Source: Solen grandis (Eukaryota > Mollusca > Bivalvia > Adapedonta > Solenidae). From it: a DNA stretch of 64,000 bases. The notes under the pieces are model-generated. The model saw only the letters and a program-made list of their open reading frames with translations. It made no database searches and had not been told where the DNA came from. The position numbers and the translations under genes are program-made. The stretch spans positions 682,001 through 746,000 of the forward strand of contig CM037791.1 of assembly GCA_021229015.1 (NCBI GenBank). The letters run 5' to 3'. Numbering within the stretch: position 1 is the stretch's first letter; every line of letters starts with the position of its first letter. Positions 11,790 to 24,069 of the stretch are shown piece by piece.

Positions 11790-12770
11790 AAGTAAGTGTG
11801 CTTTAGTTTTCTATATCTATTTGTTTCTATTATTTTCACTTATTGTAATTTATCTAATACATGCATATTATATATATGATAGTGTTTCATAGAGGCATTG
11901 TAATACAGGAATTATAACTTAATTTATAAAATAAGGAGGTGGGGAGAATCCAAGATTTAAATACATTTTGTATATGTATATATGTGTGTGTATACATTTT
12001 ATAAATCTGTTTAATATATCAATAATTCAAATCAAATAATTATTTGTATAAGACCGACTACGTCCATAGTTTACATATTATTAAATAATATGTCAATGCA
12101 ATACTTCACTTAAACACCTAAAACATAAGACGATTTCATGCACTGGTAAAAAAATGACTATTTCTGTAAGGAGACTTTGAAAGACGAGGTAATCACAGGG
12201 AATGTGAAGGTCGTCAAAATGGTTCCCTGTGTACTCCGAAAGTATGCATACAAATCCTGACGTCAGTCTTCTGACAGGGAACCATTTTATATCATGGTGT
12301 GTCTTGATGTTTTAATTGATATAGATTGTTTAAATATCAACAAATATGTTCTGATTACTTTCATTTAATCATAATACTTCATTCTTCATGCACTCATTAT
12401 CTCTATCAAGAATCGTTATCATTTTATTATCATTATCTTGATTTTTGTTATTATTTTTATATCATAGTTGTTTTATTTTTTTGTTGATTAACTATAATTT
12501 AAATCAATCAAACTGTATTCTTTATTACTATCATAAAGAAACATGTCCTCCTGGTTCTCGGTTTAAGCACGCAACATACATATATGCGACAATGGTATGG
12601 GGATATAGAGACGGGATCAAGCGCAACGAGATAAGACAATCCGTTAAGATAATGAGATTAGATAACTAGATAAGTGCTATGAGTGACTGCAGCATGTGGC
12701 ACAGTATGGTTATTATGATGTTACGACCAGATACACCCCATCAACGTCTTCCCACGTCCATTTATTCATG
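11790..12770. other. Unique sequence, AT-rich
   Basis: No gene seen. Contains a hairpin at 12216-12288. The 74-codon plus-strand frame at 12445-12669 shows no splice context. Confidence 0.4.
12216..12288. other. Hairpin with 15-bp perfect stem
   Basis: AAAATGGTTCCCTGT at 12216-12230 pairs exactly with ACAGGGAACCATTTT at 12274-12288 across a 43-base loop. It could be a small MITE remnant or a transcribed hairpin. The stem is shorter than a typical miRNA precursor arm. Confidence 0.5.
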
Positions 12771-12875
12771 TCATAAGATGTCTCTCGCCTGCTCGGCCAG
12801 TGGATTTCCATTTTCGTAACACATGGCTAGTTTGTGCTCAAACCCTTGGTAATCATTTTCATCAAATGCGTCGAG
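12771..12875 (-). CDS. Coding-like minus-strand segment, possible 3' terminal exon
   Basis: The minus strand is open for 34 codons ending in TGA, with protein-like content (FEHKLAMCYENGNPLAEQAR). AG dinucleotides that would start it in phase 1 lie at ACCAAG|GG and ACTAG|CC. AATAAA follows a few bases after the stop. A second frame over the same DNA is also open (ending in VVTS), which weakens the call. It lies on the same strand as, and downstream of, the exon chain at 55-21 kb. Function unknown. Confidence 0.2.
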   Translation of the reverse strand, partial: LDAFDENDYQGFEHKLAMCYENGNPLAEQARDIL

Positions 12876-14514
12876 TTAAAATTCCTAAATTTGAATATGT
12901 TTTAAGGTTATACTCTTGTTGAAAGATAACGCCTTTTTATTGTGTATGTTTTGAATATGTACTGCTGATATATGATGCTGAATATACACAGCGTGCATGC
13001 ATGTATAAGTATATAATGAATTCCTATTTTATATCGGACACTATCCAAGGAAACCCACGTGAATACTACATATACCTTGCTATAAATAGTAACAGATTAG
13101 ACATTTAACCTTTATGATGCTAAGATCTTTAATTAGTCCTTTCTTCATTTTAACCGTACCATTAGTTGTTTATGAGGATGCTTGCTGAAAAGAAAAAATT
13201 TTGACGGAATGGCGAACGTGCAGACAATGATCTCACTGCATTGATGTGCAGCAGCAGGCTGATCTTGGTCTGCACTGGTCGCAAAGGCCTATAATATAAC
13301 TATAAATGCTTTAAAGAGAGGGGGCTTAGTGTTTATAATTGTATGTACATATCTTATATGAATGCAATGTAATTGTATTTGGATGTGGCATTTATTTTAA
13401 TTATATACAAATGTACACAATGTCAGACACAATAGGATCCATGGGTGACATACATTCATACATATACACGATGGTACGTAATGTGTGGATTAAACATATT
13501 TTATTGAAGGTTTGCATGATAACAAAGCAATAGGATCTTAACGAAAGTATAGAATACTTATATAGTCAATTTCCCATGTGTAATCCATTCATACATAATA
13601 TGATACGCATTCCCCTACTTATACACACTCAAACACGCGCGCGCGAGCACACACACGTGCATGAAAACCCATGTTTTTTAAGCGAAGTATATAATAAATA
13701 ACAATTTAGCGAATATCACTGGTAAATAGACAAGAAATTCTACGCTTGGAATGTATAACAAGTCGGGATTTAGCTATACATTTAAAGAAATTTATTAAAG
13801 AATCAAAATCAAAATAAAATGTAAAGCCCAAAACTAACTAGTAGGTTATCAAAAAGACACTTTAAAAAAAAAAAAAAAAAAAAAAAAAACGGACATATTT
13901 TGACGTAATATTCGTGAACATCAATGCTGTGAACACCTATTGTGTCTGAAAATAAAAACTTTGTAAGGAGTATCATTGTTTAGTTATTGGCATACATTGA
14001 CCGACTGTGAGACGGTGATCGAGGCTTGCAGTACTTGATCCGTATCTGTACTTTGATACCTCGCCCTGCATTATGCTCTGTTATCGCCAGATCGTATCAC
14101 GGACAAATATTCTGCATCCATTCTGTCACAAAACAAAGAAAGCTTAATGAGCTTGAATTAATTACGTATAAAAATTCAAATTCATGTGATATTCTATATC
14201 TCTTTAATTAAATTATATCTATCTTTATGTATGTGCAACTTATTGTGTGGGAATTCTTATAAGTCGACGAGGATAACGTAATTTTATAGGCATTTTAGTG
14301 TTAGGTTGTTCATAGAGGATTTAAATCTCCACGTCTAAATAGCTTCTACACAATGTTTATGTAATTGACCATGAACTTGCCTTAATTCGAATCATTCGAA
14401 AATAGGCAAACGGTAAACAACTAAATGACTGCAGCTGCATTATTGCATAAAACACGTTCTTATTCCGGATAATTGAGGTCCTGACTGTTTGCTTGTATGT
14501 TTTGTTTGCTTATT
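12876..14514. other. Unique AT-rich sequence
   Basis: No gene seen. Includes an A26 run at 13864-13889 and a short alternating CG/CA stretch near 13634-13656. Confidence 0.4.
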
Positions 14515-14757
14515 TGTTTGGTGTCACGTCCAACCGACATTATTATGGGAACTAGACAGATATTGTGATGCCACACTGCGATATCCCGCCGTTGACAAGT
14601 GACATGATGCCACAACCAGTCACATTACCCAGACATCTGACAAACCAAACTTGGTATTACACTTATGTACTGATCGCCGAAAGACTTTTGGTATGTCGCG
14701 GCCGGGGATCGAACTCACAACGCTCTAACCACATGGTCAATGGGACCGGTTAGGGGT
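14515..14757 (-). mobile_element. SINE-1 copy, diverged, with head
   Basis: Minus-strand orientation. It carries the centre block (ACATGATGCCACAACCAGTC on plus) and the tRNA-like head, with GGGGATCGAACTCACAACGC as the complement of the B box. The 60-codon frame at 14565-14753 is a by-product of this element. Confidence 0.75.
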
Positions 14758-15047
14758 CTTGTGCATATGACTTTGCGTAGTAGTAGCTATATTGTTAATT
14801 GACTACTTCTTTTAAAGAAATCAATTACAGTTAATTCCTTCCCCTGCCACGACATACCAATGTCGTTGAAAACGGCACTGGTATAATAGCTCTCATCGTC
14901 GAAAACCCACGTTCGCTCAATACGCTTTGCTTTTATATAACTGGAGTGATAACGGAATGTATATCGTGGGTTTCCGACATTGAATATCTCTATGTTTGAC
15001 GATCAACACATAAGGACAGATAAGTTTCAGGACAGTTTCGCCCGTAG

Positions 15048-15186
15048 TTGGGATAATATGACTGGGTGTGATACCATGCCATATGTCTACGCGTTATATT
15101 TCAGCGTGGCACCACAATATATTTCTCAAAATGAGAGAAATACTGTGGGTGGAACGTAAAACCAAAAGAAAATAAACAAACAGATG
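15048..15186 (+). mobile_element. SINE-1 3' half
   Basis: Contains ATATGACTGGGTGTGATACC and CATGCCATATGTCTACG, then AATACTGTGGGTGGAACG and an A-rich tail. The head is absent. Confidence 0.75.
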
Positions 15187-16195
15187 TTTAGGTAATTTTA
15201 GTGTGCAAAATGTAAAACAATGTAACAGATGTAAAGTTTGATATTGTTACTTGGCCTGAATAACAGATTTGCTATTGCTATAACTTAATAGTTTGATCGT
15301 ATCCCTGAAATGAGTTTATTGTGTAGTTTAGAAACAAAATCTGTGATCATATCTTTATGATGAATTTCTAGAGCCAATGCTACCACTTTTCCTAGAGTAA
15401 TATCATATTCCCACCTGGTTTCTATAGCAACTAAGATTCATGTTTTATAATCTTTTTCAAAGTTACTCTGAAATTAAATGAATGAATACATAATGGATTT
15501 TTTTTGTATCTATTTATTTTAAATCATTTTTCATAAATCTGCTTTTGTTAGATGAAGTAATTAGCAATTAACAAAATGAATGAAAACAGTTATTTTATTA
15601 AAATTAAATGATAATAAGTCTGACAAAGTCAAATAAATACTGTTCATTTTAAAACATCAACCTGTTAAATGATTTAAATGAAAGTAACAAATCAATATCT
15701 TCTTTATTACCATGCAGGTTACAATATTTCTTTGACTGGTCTGCATTATCTTCTTTGAAACACAGTTGAACCCATTAAGCAGATTAAACAGAATGACTCT
15801 TTGAGGGCTTGCAAAACGATAGATGTATATAATAGCAGCTTGTTCAGATCTGATAAATGGATTAACGCACAGGGGGCTTTGATGTTGTACCGGAACATAG
15901 TGGTAGGTTAAAGAAGTGTGATACTTTCGTTTATTTAGCTATATATATATGATACAGATTTATGTAGCAATGCAGTTCAATTAATGGTTTTTGAAGTGTT
16001 TGTTTTATTTTGTCATTTATGTTCGGTTTTCCCAGTCATAAAATTATACGTTAACAGAGGTATATGGTTGATTTATTACTTAATAAATTTTTGAAGCATG
16101 GATTATTCATATAGAAATATTTTCTACTTTGTGTAGAGGTAATGGTTTGTGAAGAACAGCATTAGCGATTTTGAGTAAAGAAAGTAATTAAGTTC
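15187..16195. other. Unique AT-rich sequence
   Basis: No exon or repeat recognised. Confidence 0.4.
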
Positions 16196-16405
16196 TTAAG
16201 GTAATTCATCCATCCATCATTAAATTGTGATCATGGTCTATCAAGTGATCGTGGGAATTTTATAGTAAATGCAATCCTTTCTAGACTTTGAGCAAAATAG
16301 TATTTAACTCCAAGTCAACGGATGCTTGCATCTGCACTGAAATCTTTAAAGCGCTAATTTTGAAGGACCATTATTTATTAGTTAATGATGGATGGGCAAC
16401 CTTAA
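16196..16405 (+). mobile_element. MITE-C copy 1
   Basis: 210 bp bounded by TTAA. The left end reads TTAAGGTAATTCATCCATCC and the right end GGATGGGCAACCTTAA, forming imperfect terminal inverted repeats. A second copy in opposite orientation is at 52358-52561. It is unrelated in sequence to MITE-A but shares the TTAA target. Confidence 0.8.
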
Positions 16406-16580
16406 GGTAAACGCATATGTATTGATATTAGCGGAAAGAAAGTAAAATCTGACAAATTCAATACCACACAGTATTGTCAACTGATAATCATGGAATTGTA
16501 AAAATACACAATTGATAACAAGTGAGGTGCGGTTTATGATAAAAAGATAATTGTTAAGAGTTTATGGGGCATTAAACTGA

Positions 16581-16680
16581 NNNNNNNNNNNNNNNNNNNN
16601 NNNNNNNNNNNNNNNNNNNNNNNNNNNNNNNNNNNNNNNNNNNNNNNNNNNNNNNNNNNNNNNNNNNNNNNNNNNNNNNN
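16581..16680. other. 100-N assembly gap
   Basis: Exactly one hundred N, a conventional scaffold gap of unknown true size. Apparent open frames across it are meaningless. Confidence 1.
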
Positions 16681-16861
16681 AAAACACAAAAGTGTATGGA
16701 TTGTTCACCCTATAGTGGGATATAATGAAATAAGATATGAAGAAAAGCAATAATATATAGTTTTTATACGGATATTGAAATGGCCTTACAGACAAAGATG
16801 TAATTTAATTTAAAAGATAAGATGCATTTTCTCGCTGACTTGGGTTAACTTGTAATATTGA

Positions 16862-17063
16862 GTTGTTTATCTGTTTAGTAACACTTAATTGCTGCTATTC
16901 CAGTGAAAGTCTAACTAAACTTAATGTTGTTTATCTGTTTAGTAACACTTAATTGCTGCTATTCCAGTGAAAGTCTAACTAAACTTAATGTTGTTTATCT
17001 GTTTAGTAACACTTAATTGCTGCTATTCCAGTGAAAGTCTAACTAAACTTAATGTTGTTTATC
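16862..17063 (+). repeat. Perfect 64-bp triplication
   Basis: Three identical tandem copies start at 16862, 16926 and 16990 (GTTGTTTATCTGTTTAGTAA ...), plus a 10-base partial fourth. There are no differences between copies, so it is either very recent or an assembly effect near the gap. Confidence 0.97.
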
Positions 17064-17880
17064 AGAATGTTAATTTTTAAATTGGTAAATCATCGAAAGT
17101 CAGATTGATTGATACCAACTGATTCATAATGACGTCATTATTATAATCATCGTCTTCAATCATCATTCATTATCATCATCGTCATCATCACCATAGTGTT
17201 GTCGTCATATTATTATTTTTTTTTTTTTTTTAATTTTTTAAATCAAAAATTAAAGGCACTATACGTCAAGTTTAATCTAAATTTACTGGTATACGGCTAT
17301 ATATAATAACTCGTATATTAGTTTCACTATTTTCAGTACTGTCAGAATGTTTAAACTTTACTCAAACGATGATGTGTTAAATGTACTATCAATTTGAGAA
17401 AACACAGGCCCTCTGTTTCTCATTGCCAAGACGATATCTAAGACTATGAGAGAAATATAACAGCGCTATCTGGGATAGATTCGTGCCAGACAATGCCACT
17501 AAAATACCATCATCCATATTTTCGTTATCGAAGATCTTTACAATGAAAAGTTCTCATACAACGTGCTCTATGCACGACAGAGATAGGTTGATAAACGGCG
17601 CAATGTAGCCTTGCCTCGCGTTTATAAATCTCTGAAATTCATTCGACTTCCAGTATTGTTAGTCTCGTATTTCAGACGTTTTGTGCATACCTGTCTGTAT
17701 GAAAGCCAACAGCGGATCAAAAAAGTCTAAATGTATCAAATCATTCATAGACGTTGAAGACAATAAAGGACAAAATGTAATGACATATCGCCATCTGAAT
17801 GGACTAACAAATATTAAGAATATTGAGTGTCAGAAAAATAAACTTATATATTTGTCATAGTTCTAAATATTCAATAAATA

Positions 17881-17912
<32 letters not shown>

Positions 17913-17995
17913 ATGAGGGTGTCTGAAATAGTAGTATGTGTTAACACAATATGAAGTTTCCTGAGTTTTTCATGACCATGAGCCAGAACTACAAT

Positions 17996-18036
<41 letters not shown>

Positions 18037-18511
18037 AAGCGCCCGACATCTTTATGAAAAATTGTAAAATGTATGCATTAATACAATACAGTAATTCCTT
18101 TACCACACTTTTTTTCTGTCCAGAACTTTTTGTTTTGTTTTCTTTTCTTACGTACGTTTATTATGGTATGTCTAATGTCGTTTGATATTATTCTGAGAAA
18201 GGCATGGAGTTAATTAATCACCATTATCATAAGATTTGCAATCAATATAACCACACCTTACCTCTCTAGCAATAAATATGACGTCATTAAAGATGGCAGA
18301 AGCCATCTATGGCTTCCAGAATACATGTGCACGAAACATAAATGCGTCAATGGAGCCAAAACCATTAGTCTGTTTATCTCGAATTTGTCCTTTTTAGGGA
18401 AGCCTTTCAAATCCTATTTACTTTGTAAAAAATCAGCATAATGGTAACTGACATTCATTGTGTTTCAGACTTTAGTATGATTTCTTCAGCAGAGTACCTA
18501 TTTTAACATTT
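17064..18511. other. Unique sequence with two CT microsatellites
   Basis: (CT)n tracts at about 17881-17911 and 17997-18034 explain the Arg-Glu open frame on the minus strand. A T run lies at 17218-17231. No gene seen. Confidence 0.5.
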
Positions 18512-19200
18512 TTGACCGCTCCCAGTGGTTAAGAAGTAAGAGCCGCAGTTCCATAGGTAAGAGGTTTGTAGGTTCATTTCCCTGTAGCGACATACTAAAG
18601 TGACTGTCGTAAACGTGACACTGGTATGGCTTCTTTGCTTGGCATAAAGCATATCAATGCGCACACTGCGCTGACAGACGACTGTGAGCAGGATTTAATT
18701 CCACTGTTTAAGCAGGGTTAAACTCCGTGGAGGTTAAGGTCATATTACGCCAATAACCGCATTTTCCTGCGACTTTGGTAACTAGCAGTAGTACATCAAC
18801 TGAACACGATCTATGTTTCATTTAAACTATGTCAGGATTATGTGACTGGGTGTGGTACCATGCCACTTGGCTACGGCATGACATTGCAGAGCGACAGCAT
18901 TACCACTGTCTTCTGTAGACAAAACCTCAGGGTTGAACTCCACCAATAATTATTAGCGCTAAGTAATACTTAAAGGCGATTTTCTTTAGTTTTGTTTATA
19001 TAATAAAAATAAACAAGTATTTTATTTCTTAATAATTATTGTTATTTTTAAGGCAATAACTTGAATGTTTCATTAAAATAGTAATAGGGAATGTGTACCT
19101 ACCTAGTTTAATGATTTAAGTATAACTTAGCGCTAAGTATTTTTGGTGGAATTCGGGCCAGATATCTCAAATACTGTCGGTAAGTAAGCTAACAAGCTTA
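18512..19200 (+). mobile_element. SINE-1 copy interrupted by MITE-D
   Basis: The head (AGTGGTTAAGAAGTAAGAGC, then a weak B box TAGGTTCATTTCC) and centre (GTGACTGGGTGTGGTACC) run to about 18931. The 3' end resumes at about 19156 with CTCAAATACTGTCGGTAAG. The gap between is MITE-D. Confidence 0.7.
18932..19155. mobile_element. MITE-D, 40-bp inverted repeats
   Basis: The left arm (about 18932-18973) has ACTCCACCAATAATTATTAG and GCGCTAAGTAATACTTAA. The right arm (about 19115-19155) is its inverse, ending TTTTTGGTGGAATTC. The interior is AT-rich and non-coding. No second copy is in the window, and the target duplication is unclear. Confidence 0.7.
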
Positions 19201-20148
19201 ATGAGGCATTATCTTATTTTGTTATTAAAAAAGTCGTAGATGATTATTATAATGGAAATGATAATATCTTATCTTATATGGTGAAAGATATGATTATCAT
19301 TCATTATTACTTTTCTTTTCACCAAAAGCAAGGAATGAAATCCATATTTTTTCTGATATTATTTTTTGCATAACCGCGTGTCATTTTACCAATATCATAA
19401 CGTTGTATCTTGTGATCCTGGCATCTCGCATATTTGCACACATGTACATATCAACTTTTCTCATATTTACTTTATAATATGATTTGACAACCAACAACTC
19501 CTTGGATCCGAAACCAATATCAGCAAGGTGTATTTTTGAAAGAAATCAAGAGATCATATTGATTAATTCCCTTTAGTGGCTGCAACTACATTCAGGATTA
19601 TTAAGCATGGCTCTCACCGTACTGGTGGCAATATTCACAATTGGTTAATCTTCTGACAGCTCTTTGGCCATCCTGCCGTGTGGCATCAATTCAAAATAAA
19701 AGACAAGCCCTTGCTAATAAAGAGTCTTTCAGAAAATATTGGAATACGTACACTTCTAGACTAGACGTTATTGACAATTGCAAAAATATGACGTTCCTGA
19801 TAGACGAAGTCACTAAGCTCCCACCAAGGGACTTTTAAAGTCAATAGCCTACAATACTTCGATTTACGACTGGATTGACATCCATTATCGCTGTCAACGG
19901 CTTTTTTTCTTTCTTTTTTTTTTTTTTTTTTTTTTTGTGACCACTACCATTTTCCGGGCTTAATCCTTGTAATACGTACAAGGTATTTACGTCTGTCACA
20001 ATATCATCAAGTAAGTTAATTAGTAAGATAGGAGACTTGCTTTTAGTATTTTTTTCCTAATGGCCTTCAGTGTAGTTCGGTTCATCAGAGATTTTAGAAG
20101 GAGGAAGCTATGCAATTATTCTATTACCATGTCTTTGTAACTGTCATG

Positions 20149-20150
<2 letters not shown>
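19201..20150. other. Unique sequence, one weak ORF
   Basis: A 65-codon plus-strand frame at 19641-19838 has fairly coding-like composition (ends VTKLPPRDF) but no clear acceptor and no recognised family. A T run lies at about 19912-19937. Confidence 0.35.

Positions 20151-20216
<66 letters not shown>
20151..20216. repeat. Compound (CT)n(GT)n microsatellite
   Basis: About 18 CT units pass directly into about 15 GT units. Confidence 0.97.
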
Positions 20217-20220
<4 letters not shown>

Positions 20221-20814
20221 TACACAAGTTTATTTAATACTAAAATTTTAATGTTGCTTCCAGTCAGTTAAAAATTAATTGCTCATTCTTTCACTAATAT
20301 TATATTTGTTGTTTCTTTAAACTAAAAAATCAATTTATTTATTGTGCAAATGCTTTCCTGAATACTTCGTTTTCGTTTAAGCTATTCGGCAGATTTGTAT
20401 TCCGCCCGAAATACGAATTGTCAGAGATTTTCGTGAAGCGGTTTTTGCGTTACATTCAGCTTATTAGTTTTATTTCATTTCATCGTCTAAAGAGGAAGTT
20501 GAGACCTTAATTGATGAAACTATTCCAAAGTGGAGACATTTTGGCTGATGTCTTTGCATTAGGTTACCCCGAGGATAATTGCAAACACGCATATCTCAGA
20601 GATAATTCAGAGATTGTATGCAAGAAAAGTATATTGCGAAAATAGGCAGTTTCGGGGTGTCATTTGCAGGCATCTAAGTTGCAGTGTGTCCTCGGGGGTT
20701 GGACGTGGCTAAGGACTTCAGAACTTATGCCACAGTGCGCTTATTCTCTATCTTGTAACATTTTGTCAAAGTACTTTTGTACTAATACATTCTACGGTCA
20801 CGATTTAACTGCTG
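20217..20814. other. Unique sequence of higher complexity
   Basis: Moderate GC and free of repeats. A minus-strand stretch near 20660-20740 is open for about 25 codons, but no splice sites frame it convincingly. Confidence 0.3.
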
Positions 20815-21036
20815 TTAGTTTGTTGAATTGCTTGTATTAAATGTTCCATTGACATCAATCTTGTCATTTAGAGACCGTGTCTGCACGTCACAGATGTAGT
20901 GAAGGTGGTGTAAAAATTCCCAGTACAATACATTCATGGTTTCACGGAAGTCAGTTCCTTCGCAAAAGTCCGGGAAGCACTCAGAAGCCATGTTGTTAGG
21001 CGGTAATTATACGGTCAGTGCAGGAAAATAACACTC
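20815..21036 (-). CDS. Candidate 3' exon of the minus-strand gene
   Basis: A strong acceptor TTTAAATATTTCAG precedes 21036. Within it, a start codon in good context (AACATGG, at 20991) opens a 58-codon frame to a TAA at 20815-20817, with coding-like content (MASECFPDFCEGTDFRETM). Two ways to join the preceding exon, which ends in phase 0: read from 21036 for nine codons to a stop, ending PALTV, or splice at the internal GAG just after the ATG and use the longer frame. Product not recognised. Confidence 0.3.
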
Positions 21037-21084
21037 CTGAAATATTTAAAGTATGCTGGTAGTGATGACCCAGTTATGACCCAA

Positions 21085-21392
21085 ACTTTGTGTGGTTGTT
21101 ATGTTTGTTTGTATACAATGTCCCACCGACAGGATTAAATATCATTTGGAGACTTTCGTCTACGTGAGACAGATATAGTCCTGCCAAACTGCGGTATCAT
21201 GCTGTAGACAAATGGCATGATACCACACCCATAGTATATATATAATATATATATCCTGGCACTGGGTCAACCTGGTCTGGAGCAACCCTAAATTGATGCT
21301 AAACGACAAGGGATATATGCCAGACTCTGAGTAGTCGCGGTTGGGGAACGAACCCACGACCTCGGGTTTCTGATTGGACCGCCCGCTCATAT
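21085..21392 (-). mobile_element. SINE-1 copy with internal AT expansion
   Basis: Full-length-like, minus orientation: GTTTGTTTGTATACAATGTC at the 3' end, the centre CATGATACCACACCCATAG, and a head with a B-box complement GGGAACGAACCCACGACC. An (AT)n stretch at about 21236-21254 has grown inside the element. Confidence 0.8.
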
Positions 21393-21687
21393 TCAGTTAT
21401 GAGAACCAGTCATAGATATCACACTAGACTATCGGCCGGGTAATTGATATAAAAGCACTATATCGATTCTAGATATTATAAATTATAATAGCATGTTGCT
21501 TGTACCACCACCAAATAAACAACAACAACAAACAAACAAACAAAAACATATACCATCCAACCGTGATGTGATTTAATTTTCTGCATCGAAGCAGTTAACG
21601 CAAGGGTGGCTTTTCAGCATTCGCTATAAATGACAAATATCACTGCATGTTCTAAGAATGCCAGGCAAACGTTGATCGGAATCATAC

Positions 21688-22001
21688 CTCTACAGACTCG
21701 GTGCAGTTACTGTCGCTCTTGATTACACCGGAAATTTTATCTGACACTGGTGTCATTAGGGAACCTCTGGATAGAAGTCGTCGCGTATAAAGTGATTCTT
21801 GTGTGGCCGTCCCTATCAGATCAAACACAATCGATAGACATATCGACCATCTTGTCAAACCAGTTTCCAGAAGCGCGCACTGTGCTTGGGTGTTGATGTT
21901 GCTTAGACTGGTGCTATACAGTTGCCGGCCGCGAGGGGGTGGGGGTCCTGCCGAGTCTCCCGTGTAGGTTACCATACCTGGGTCGTAACTTGAGTTAGTT
22001 A
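21688..22001 (-). CDS. Candidate exon 5 of the minus-strand gene (proline-rich)
   Basis: 314 bases, about half GC. The acceptor is GTTATAATTTCAG|TA (phase 1) and the donor GTAGAG|GTATGA (phase 0), with 104 uninterrupted codons between. The start reads TNSSYDPGMVTYTGDSAG, then a PPPP run and RGRQLYSTS; the rest has no family signature I recognise. It joins the exon at 33990-34067 in frame, making a Val codon across the junction. A caution: CCCAG|GTATGG just after the start is also a good donor or acceptor, so a 24-base microexon or a later start is possible. Confidence 0.45.
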
Positions 22002-22124
22002 CTGAAATTATAACTCAAAAGTTTAATGGCAGTTATTCAGTATTTTATGTATGAAATATGAAATAATATATTCAAGTTTCTTGGATTTTTCCCCTGCCGC
22101 TAAGCAACAGACGTTTTCTATGAT

Positions 22125-22345
22125 TATGTTTGGTTATTTTTGTTTGGGTTTAACGTTCAACAGACGGACGTTTAGTCACTTTGGGAGCTTTTATTTACAT
22201 GAGACATACAAAGTGCTTCCTCTCTGTTTTATTACCCGGTAGACATGTGGCATGATACCACAACCATTCACATTATCCTGAGCCGGAGCAGCCAACCTGT
22301 TCTGAAGCGACGCTTATGTTCTGAGCGCCATACCCCAGTACCACC
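22125..22345 (-). mobile_element. SINE-1 copy without head
   Basis: Tail TTTGTTTGGGTTTAACGTTC, centre AGACATGTGGCATGATACCA, then CCAACCTGTTCTGAAGC. The tRNA-like part is lost. Confidence 0.8.
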
Positions 22346-22618
22346 TTAACGACTGATAAGTCTCTCTATATATACAAGCTGTATACTTATTTTGTTCTAC
22401 TATAAATAAAGCATAATAACACCGCATTTGACGTCACTGAATTATACAATTCAATTAAAATTAGAGTCAGTATATACATGTACGATCATATTTCGCTAAC
22501 TCCTATTCGCGTATAGTAGAGGAGCCCAAATTAGGACATGATTTTAAAGAGATTGCTGAATTATATATATACACAACAGGCTGTACTGACGTATAGTCAA
22601 ACTACGTTAATAACTTTT

Positions 22619-22866
22619 TACGATATCTGCTAGCTAAAGTCAGTCCGTAGTGGTAACGCGCCTCGCTTCTCACCACTGCGTTCCTGGTTCTATTCCTGGT
22701 CACGTACGTGAGAGAGTACAGTGGTAGCCCATTCAGATACGTGGGTTTTCTCCGGGATCTCCGGTTTCCTCCCACAATAATGACCACACACGCCGCCACC
22801 GAAGCCATCGAGAGTGATTAAACTTGTTTCGTGATCGGTGTAAAATAAAGTTTAAACTTTAAAAAA
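22619..22866 (+). mobile_element. SINE-B, full length
   Basis: The head resembles a tRNA with CTCGCTTCTCACCACTGCG and a degenerate B box CTGGTTCTATTCCTGG. The body has GTACGTGAGAGAGTACAGTG and GGTTTCCTCCCACAATAATG, and the tail TAAAGTTTAAACTTTAAAAA. It is related to the copy at 46607-46830, whose B box is intact. Confidence 0.75.
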
Positions 22867-23645
22867 AGTCCATCCTATGAATCCACGTCATTGATGGCTC
22901 ATCTTACATTAAGCAGCACGATCCGAAATCTTCCTTCTTTATCAACGTATAGAGAAATATTTTTGTACATACTTAAAAATAATGAAATTTATCTTGCATG
23001 TTTATACATTATAAATTTCGGTATCCCAAGAACTTTGAATTGCTTAAAATTAGATTATTCAAAGTGGTTTATGTTTTGCAATGGTTAGGCAGAAAGCGAC
23101 TTTAATTTTGACGCCCATGTGAACTTTGATGTGGAAGGAAACCCAAAAAGAAAACACGTGTCCGATTAGTTCACAAACATCGTCGAGCAAACCTTGAATC
23201 AAACCAGGGTTACACCAGGGTTTCAGTTGTGACAGTTTACCGCAGCGATATTTCTCGCTTTAGACAAAACTGTTTCAGCTTCAGATGACACCTTTAAATC
23301 ACACTCCCGGCACTTCGAGTTGATTGATTTCGCCTCTTGTTTACATAATACACCCAGGAAGCACTAGGAATCAATTTCCTAGACATTTTGCATAATTAAA
23401 TGTTTCCTGTATGCAGATTGTTTCATTAAAGTCTATAAATTCGGATGCTGCGAGATTGCATCTTAAGTGGATACGATACCTTATAAACAACGGCTATCTG
23501 GCAGTATCAGGAAACCAGGACATTTCAACAACACATGGGCCTGTTGTTGTTGTTTTTTATTGTTGATGTTGTTGTTTTAGAGAACCGTCGCATAACGACA
23601 TCTAGCAATTTATTAGCTGAGGAAGAAGCGGTGTGCATATATGTA
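22867..23645. other. Unique sequence
   Basis: No gene called. Contains forkhead-like TTGTTTAC near 23337 and TTTTGCATAATTAAA at 23386-23400 (octamer plus homeodomain-like core), and a short GTT repeat near 23543-23577. Confidence 0.35.
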
Positions 23646-23775
23646 ACCGGGTAGAATTACCACAAGCCGGAAGACTTCCTCACACGAAACTTTCGAGACA
23701 GGGATCGAACTCACAGCGATAAAAGGCTAAGTGATAGCAAGTAAGGGATTTTAGCGTAACAACTCAGCCACGGGA
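23646..23775 (-). mobile_element. SINE-C fragment
   Basis: The complement of the 10097 copy: GGGTAGAATTACCACAAGCC and GGAAGACTTCCTCACACG, followed by a B-box complement GGGATCGAACTCACAGCG and an A-box region near ACTCAGCCACGG. Confidence 0.75.
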
Positions 23776-24069
23776 AATCAAAATATATTGGTTACATTTG
23801 CCCTATTTATTTGATAGTTTTCTTTCTATCTTTCTTAGAGATAAGGGCAGATAGACAAACAGGAAAATAGAGAAAGCAAATCTCTATGGATAGCAAATAT
23901 CTGATGGGCATGGATTTAAATATGCTAACTCGATGCATTTCTGAAATTAGATTGTATCAATCAAATAAGCTTCATTGAGCGTTAGCTTCCCATACAACCT
24001 CTACTTTCATATTTTCCCGATGATCATCAGGAAAGGATGCCCTGTATTTCTGAGAACAAAAAGGAAACC

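Noticed and set aside
12216..12288. microRNA precursor
   Set aside because: The stem is only 15 bp with a 43-base loop, too short for a confident precursor. Left as a plain hairpin.
16562..16795. 77-codon frame on the minus strand
   Set aside because: It translates through the 100-N gap.
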